Positions 61,474 to 64,000 of a stretch of DNA of 64,000 nucleotides are shown here, in pieces. The notes under the pieces are model-generated. The model was not told the DNA's origin and did no database searches. It worked only from the letters and a program-made list of their open reading frames with translations. Source of the stretch: CAVSUZ01 sp963791885 (GTDB lineage: Bacteria; Pseudomonadota; Alphaproteobacteria; Acetobacterales; Acetobacteraceae); contig CAWBUL010000004.1 in assembly GCA_963791885.1 (NCBI GenBank), positions 1,426,001-1,490,000 of the forward strand. Direction: 5' to 3'. The position numbers and the translations under genes are program-made. Each line of letters starts with the position of its first letter. Within the stretch, counting starts at the first letter, position 1.

Positions 61474-61941
61474 ATGCTCCGGCTGTCGAAGCTGACCGAC
61501 TATGCCGTCGTCGTGCTCGTCCGGCTTTCTGTCACGGACGCCGTGCAGACCTCAACCGGCATCGCGGGCGCAACAGGTATTCCCGAGCCGACCGTCGCGA
61601 AGGTTTTGAAGGCGCTCGCCGGCCGCGGCCTCGTGGCGTCACAGCGCGGCGCCCACGGAGGCTATCGTCTTGCCCGTCCGCTCGCGGCCATCCCCATCGC
61701 CGATGTGATCGCCGCGATTGATGGCCCAATCGCGTTGACCGCCTGTGTCGAGAGTGGCTCCGGCGATTGTGACGCCCAGTCGCTCTGCCCTATGCGCGGC
61801 CGTTGGGATCCGGTGAACGACGCGATCCAGCAGGCCCTTAGCACCATCACCCTGGCAGACATGCAGGAAGCGTCGTTCTCCCGCGCTTTCCCGCCCGTCC
61901 GTATTCCGGTCGCCGCCACCGTTCCACAGGACGCACGATAG
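61474..61941 (+). CDS. Rrf2-family Fe-S regulator of the suf operon
   Basis: 155 residues. An N-terminal winged helix ('LRLSKLTDYAVVVLVRLSV', 'GIPEPTVAKVLKALAGRGLV') is followed by three cysteines at 91, 99 and 105 (C-x7-C-x5-C), the [2Fe-2S] ligand set of Rrf2/IscR-type sensors. It probably represses suf when clusters are sufficient. The sufB ATG follows its stop with no gap. The palindrome at 61410 is its likely site. Confidence 0.88.
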   Translation: MLRLSKLTDYAVVVLVRLSVTDAVQTSTGIAGATGIPEPTVAKVLKALAGRGLVASQRGAHGGYRLARPLAAIPIADVIAAIDGPIALTACVESGSGDCDAQSLCPMRGRWDPVNDAIQQALSTITLADMQEASFSRAFPPVRIPVAATVPQDAR

Positions 61942-63414
61942 ATGCCCGCCGTTACCGAAACGCTCGAAACCGTCCAGTCCGTCACCCAAGGCGGCTATAA
62001 ATGGGGTTTCGAGACCGAAATCGAGATGGACCTCGCGCCCAAGGGCCTGAACGAGGACATCATCCGGCTAATCTCCACGCGTAAGGACGAACCCGCCTGG
62101 ATGCTGGAGTGGCGGCTCAAGGCCTATGCCGCCTGGAAGCAGATGCAGGAGCCGCACTGGGCCCGGGTCGATCATGCGAAGATCGACTACCAGGACATCC
62201 ACTACTACGCCGCGCCGAAGAAGAAGACCGGCCCGAAGTCTATTGACGACGTCGATCCCGAACTCCTCGCCACGTACGAGAAGCTTGGCATTCCGCTGAA
62301 AGAACGGGCCGTGCTCGCCGGTGTCGAGGGCGCCCCCAACGTGGCCGTCGATGCGGTGTTTGACAGCGTCTCCGTCGCCACCACCTTCCGCGACACGCTG
62401 CAGAAAGCCGGCGTGATATTCTGCCCGATCAGCGAGGCAATTCGTGACTACCCGGACCTCGTGCGCCAGTACATGGGCAGCGTGGTGCCGGTGGCCGACA
62501 ATTTCTTTGCCGCGCTCAATAGCGCCGTCTTTACCGATGGAAGCTTCGTTTACATCCCAAAGGGCGTGCGCTGCCCGATGGAACTCTCAACCTATTTCCG
62601 CATCAATGCGCGTAACACCGGCCAGTTCGAGCGTACGCTGATTATCGCCGAAGCCGGCGCTTATGTGAGCTACCTCGAAGGCTGCACCGCACCCATGCGC
62701 GACGAAAACCAGCTGCACGCCGCGGTGGTGGAGTTGGTCGCCATGGAAGACGCGCGGATCAAATACAGCACCGTACAAAATTGGTATCCGGGCGACGCGG
62801 AAGGGAAAGGGGGCATCTACAACTTCGTCACCAAACGCGGCGCCTGCCGCGGGGCCCGCGCCAAGATCTCCTGGACCCAGGTCGAAACCGGCTCTGCCAT
62901 CACCTGGAAATATCCGTCCTGCGTGCTGGAAGGCGATGACAGCGTCGGCGAGTTCTACTCGGTTGCCGTTACCAACAATCACCAGCAGGCCGATACCGGC
63001 ACCAAGATGATCCATATCGGCGCCAACACCCGCAGCACGATCGTTTCTAAGGGTATCAGCGCCGGGCGTTCAAACAACACCTATCGCGGCCTGGTGCGAG
63101 TCCTGCCGCGTGCCCGTAACGCGCGGAACTACACGCAATGTGATTCACTGCTGATCGGCCATGACTGCGGCGCGCACACCGTGCCCTACATCGAGAGCCG
63201 CAATCCATCGGCAAAAGTGGAACACGAAGCCACGACTTCGAAGATTGCCGACGACCAGCTTTTCTACTGCCGCCAGCGTGGCCTGACCGAAGAAGACGCG
63301 GTCAACCTGATTGTTAATGGCTTCTGCAAGGACGTGCTTAAGGAACTGCCGATGGAATTCGCCGTCGAGGCCCAGAAACTTCTTGCCGTCAGCTTGGAAG
63401 GCTCGGTCGGCTAA
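61942..63414 (+). CDS. sufB: Fe-S cluster assembly scaffold SufB
   Basis: 490 residues, full length. Hallmarks are 'YPDLVRQYMGSVVPVADNFF', 'FVYIPKGVRCPMELSTYFRI', the C-terminal 'GHDCGAHTVPYIESRNPSA' and 'DQLFYCRQRG' with conserved Cys. It forms the SufBCD scaffold that builds and transfers clusters. No gap to the regulator, and sufC follows after 2 bp. Confidence 0.96.
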   Translation: MPAVTETLETVQSVTQGGYKWGFETEIEMDLAPKGLNEDIIRLISTRKDEPAWMLEWRLKAYAAWKQMQEPHWARVDHAKIDYQDIHYYAAPKKKTGPKSIDDVDPELLATYEKLGIPLKERAVLAGVEGAPNVAVDAVFDSVSVATTFRDTLQKAGVIFCPISEAIRDYPDLVRQYMGSVVPVADNFFAALNSAVFTDGSFVYIPKGVRCPMELSTYFRINARNTGQFERTLIIAEAGAYVSYLEGCTAPMRDENQLHAAVVELVAMEDARIKYSTVQNWYPGDAEGKGGIYNFVTKRGACRGARAKISWTQVETGSAITWKYPSCVLEGDDSVGEFYSVAVTNNHQQADTGTKMIHIGANTRSTIVSKGISAGRSNNTYRGLVRVLPRARNARNYTQCDSLLIGHDCGAHTVPYIESRNPSAKVEHEATTSKIADDQLFYCRQRGLTEEDAVNLIVNGFCKDVLKELPMEFAVEAQKLLAVSLEGSVG

Positions 63415-63416
63415 TC

Positions 63417-64000
63417 ATGTTGGAAATTCGCAACCTTTCGGCCGCGATCAACGGCACGCCCATCCTGCGCGGCATCGACCTTGTGATGCCTGACGGCGAA
63501 GTCCACGCCATCATGGGTCCCAACGGATCCGGCAAATCCACCCTGGCCTATGTGCTCGCCGGGCGTGAGGATTACGAAGTCACCTCGGGCCAGGTGCTGT
63601 TCAATGGCACCGACCTGTTGGAGATGGAACCCGAGGAGCGCGCCGCCGCTGGTGTCTTCCTTGCTTTCCAGGCGCCCATAGAACTGCCCGGTGTCGGCAA
63701 CGCCAATTTCCTCCGCACCGCGCTGAACGCCGTTCGCCGCGCCCATGGCGAACCGGAGCTCGACGCCGTGCAGTTTTTGAAGCTTGCGCGCGCCGAGGCG
63801 AAGCGCCTCGCCATGCCGGACGACATGCTCCGCCGCAACGTCAATGTCGGGTTCTCCGGTGGCGAGAAGAAGCGCAACGAAGTGCTGCAGATGGCCATTC
63901 TGCGCCCGTGCCTTGCCATCCTCGACGAAACCGATAGCGGCCTGGACATCGACGCGCTGAAGATTGTGGCGGAGGGCGTGAACGCGCTTCGCGGTCCTGA
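63417..64000 (+). CDS. sufC: Fe-S assembly ATPase SufC (cut by the window end)
   Basis: The first 194 codons of a protein of about 250. Walker A 'GPNGSGKST' at 34-42, ABC signature 'FSGGEKKR', Walker B 'LAILDETDSGLDID'. The ATPase powers SufB/SufD conformational change. It runs off the right edge; sufD and sufS are expected next. Confidence 0.95.
   Translation, partial: MLEIRNLSAAINGTPILRGIDLVMPDGEVHAIMGPNGSGKSTLAYVLAGREDYEVTSGQVLFNGTDLLEMEPEERAAAGVFLAFQAPIELPGVGNANFLRTALNAVRRAHGEPELDAVQFLKLARAEAKRLAMPDDMLRRNVNVGFSGGEKKRNEVLQMAILRPCLAILDETDSGLDIDALKIVAEGVNALRGP

Noticed and set aside
1..64000. CRISPR array
   Set aside because: No regularly spaced identical repeats with variable spacers were seen anywhere in the window.

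Overview
The window is 64 kb of high-GC chromosomal DNA from an alphaproteobacterium, most likely Acetobacteraceae/Rhodospirillales. The placement rests on an Rrf2-sufB-sufC cluster, an aroQ-accB-accC-lysA run, a DUF4175 (TIGR02302-type) protein, GC-rich codon use and the many carboxylic-acid and aldolase genes. It is an inference without a database search. The DNA is a mosaic of tight housekeeping operons and accessory stretches littered with gene fragments.

Layout. 0-4.5 kb: O-antigen-ligase-like protein, beta-propeller protein, membrane hydroxylase and ArsB-type permease. 4.5-6.1 kb: a 1,564-bp element with long, precisely symmetric inverted ends and a 6-bp target duplication, carrying only a proline iminopeptidase gene. 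6.1-11.5 kb: LuxR regulator, then an accessory block (GxxExxY protein, RMD1/DUF155-like membrane protein, small protein, TIR-domain protein, unknown protein). 11.5-15.6 kb: a partial segmental duplication of a D-threonine-aldolase-like gene around a lipoprotein gene, then MFS. 15.6-26.4 kb: phosphoesterase, esterase, cupin, VOC protein, PEP-CTERM proteins, a winged-helix/TPR/rhodanese fusion, a frameshifted gene, MFS. 26.7-28.6 kb: tRNA-Leu(CAA), xseB, rhodanese, cysteine synthase. 28.6-32.4 kb: phnSTUV-type 2-aminoethylphosphonate ABC transporter. 33-35.3 kb: an iron uptake cluster (cupredoxin, FTR1 permease, P19) behind a Fur-box-like site. 35-48.7 kb: aldolases, S12 hydrolase, class III aminotransferase, LLM oxidoreductase, methyltransferase, ketopantoate reductase/TetR pair, glutathione reductase, acyl-CoA dehydrogenase. 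49-52.4 kb: OprB porin, DUF302 protein and a chimeric gene remnant, with two more Fur-like sites. 52.7-61.4 kb: MBL hydrolase, aroQ-accB-accC-lysA-DUF4239, DUF4175. 61.4-64 kb: suf operon with a palindromic Rrf2/IscR-like operator; sufC runs off the end.

Three features stand out. First, the iminopeptidase element at 4515-6078 has four repeat cores at each end with identical spacing (22, 57 and 41 bp). Second, three Fur-like palindromes suggest one iron regulon linking an Ftr-type importer, a porin and a DUF302/NHL-remnant locus. Third, five genes are each broken by one apparent single-base indel, alongside several truncated or chimeric genes. This points either to active gene decay or to indel errors in the assembly.
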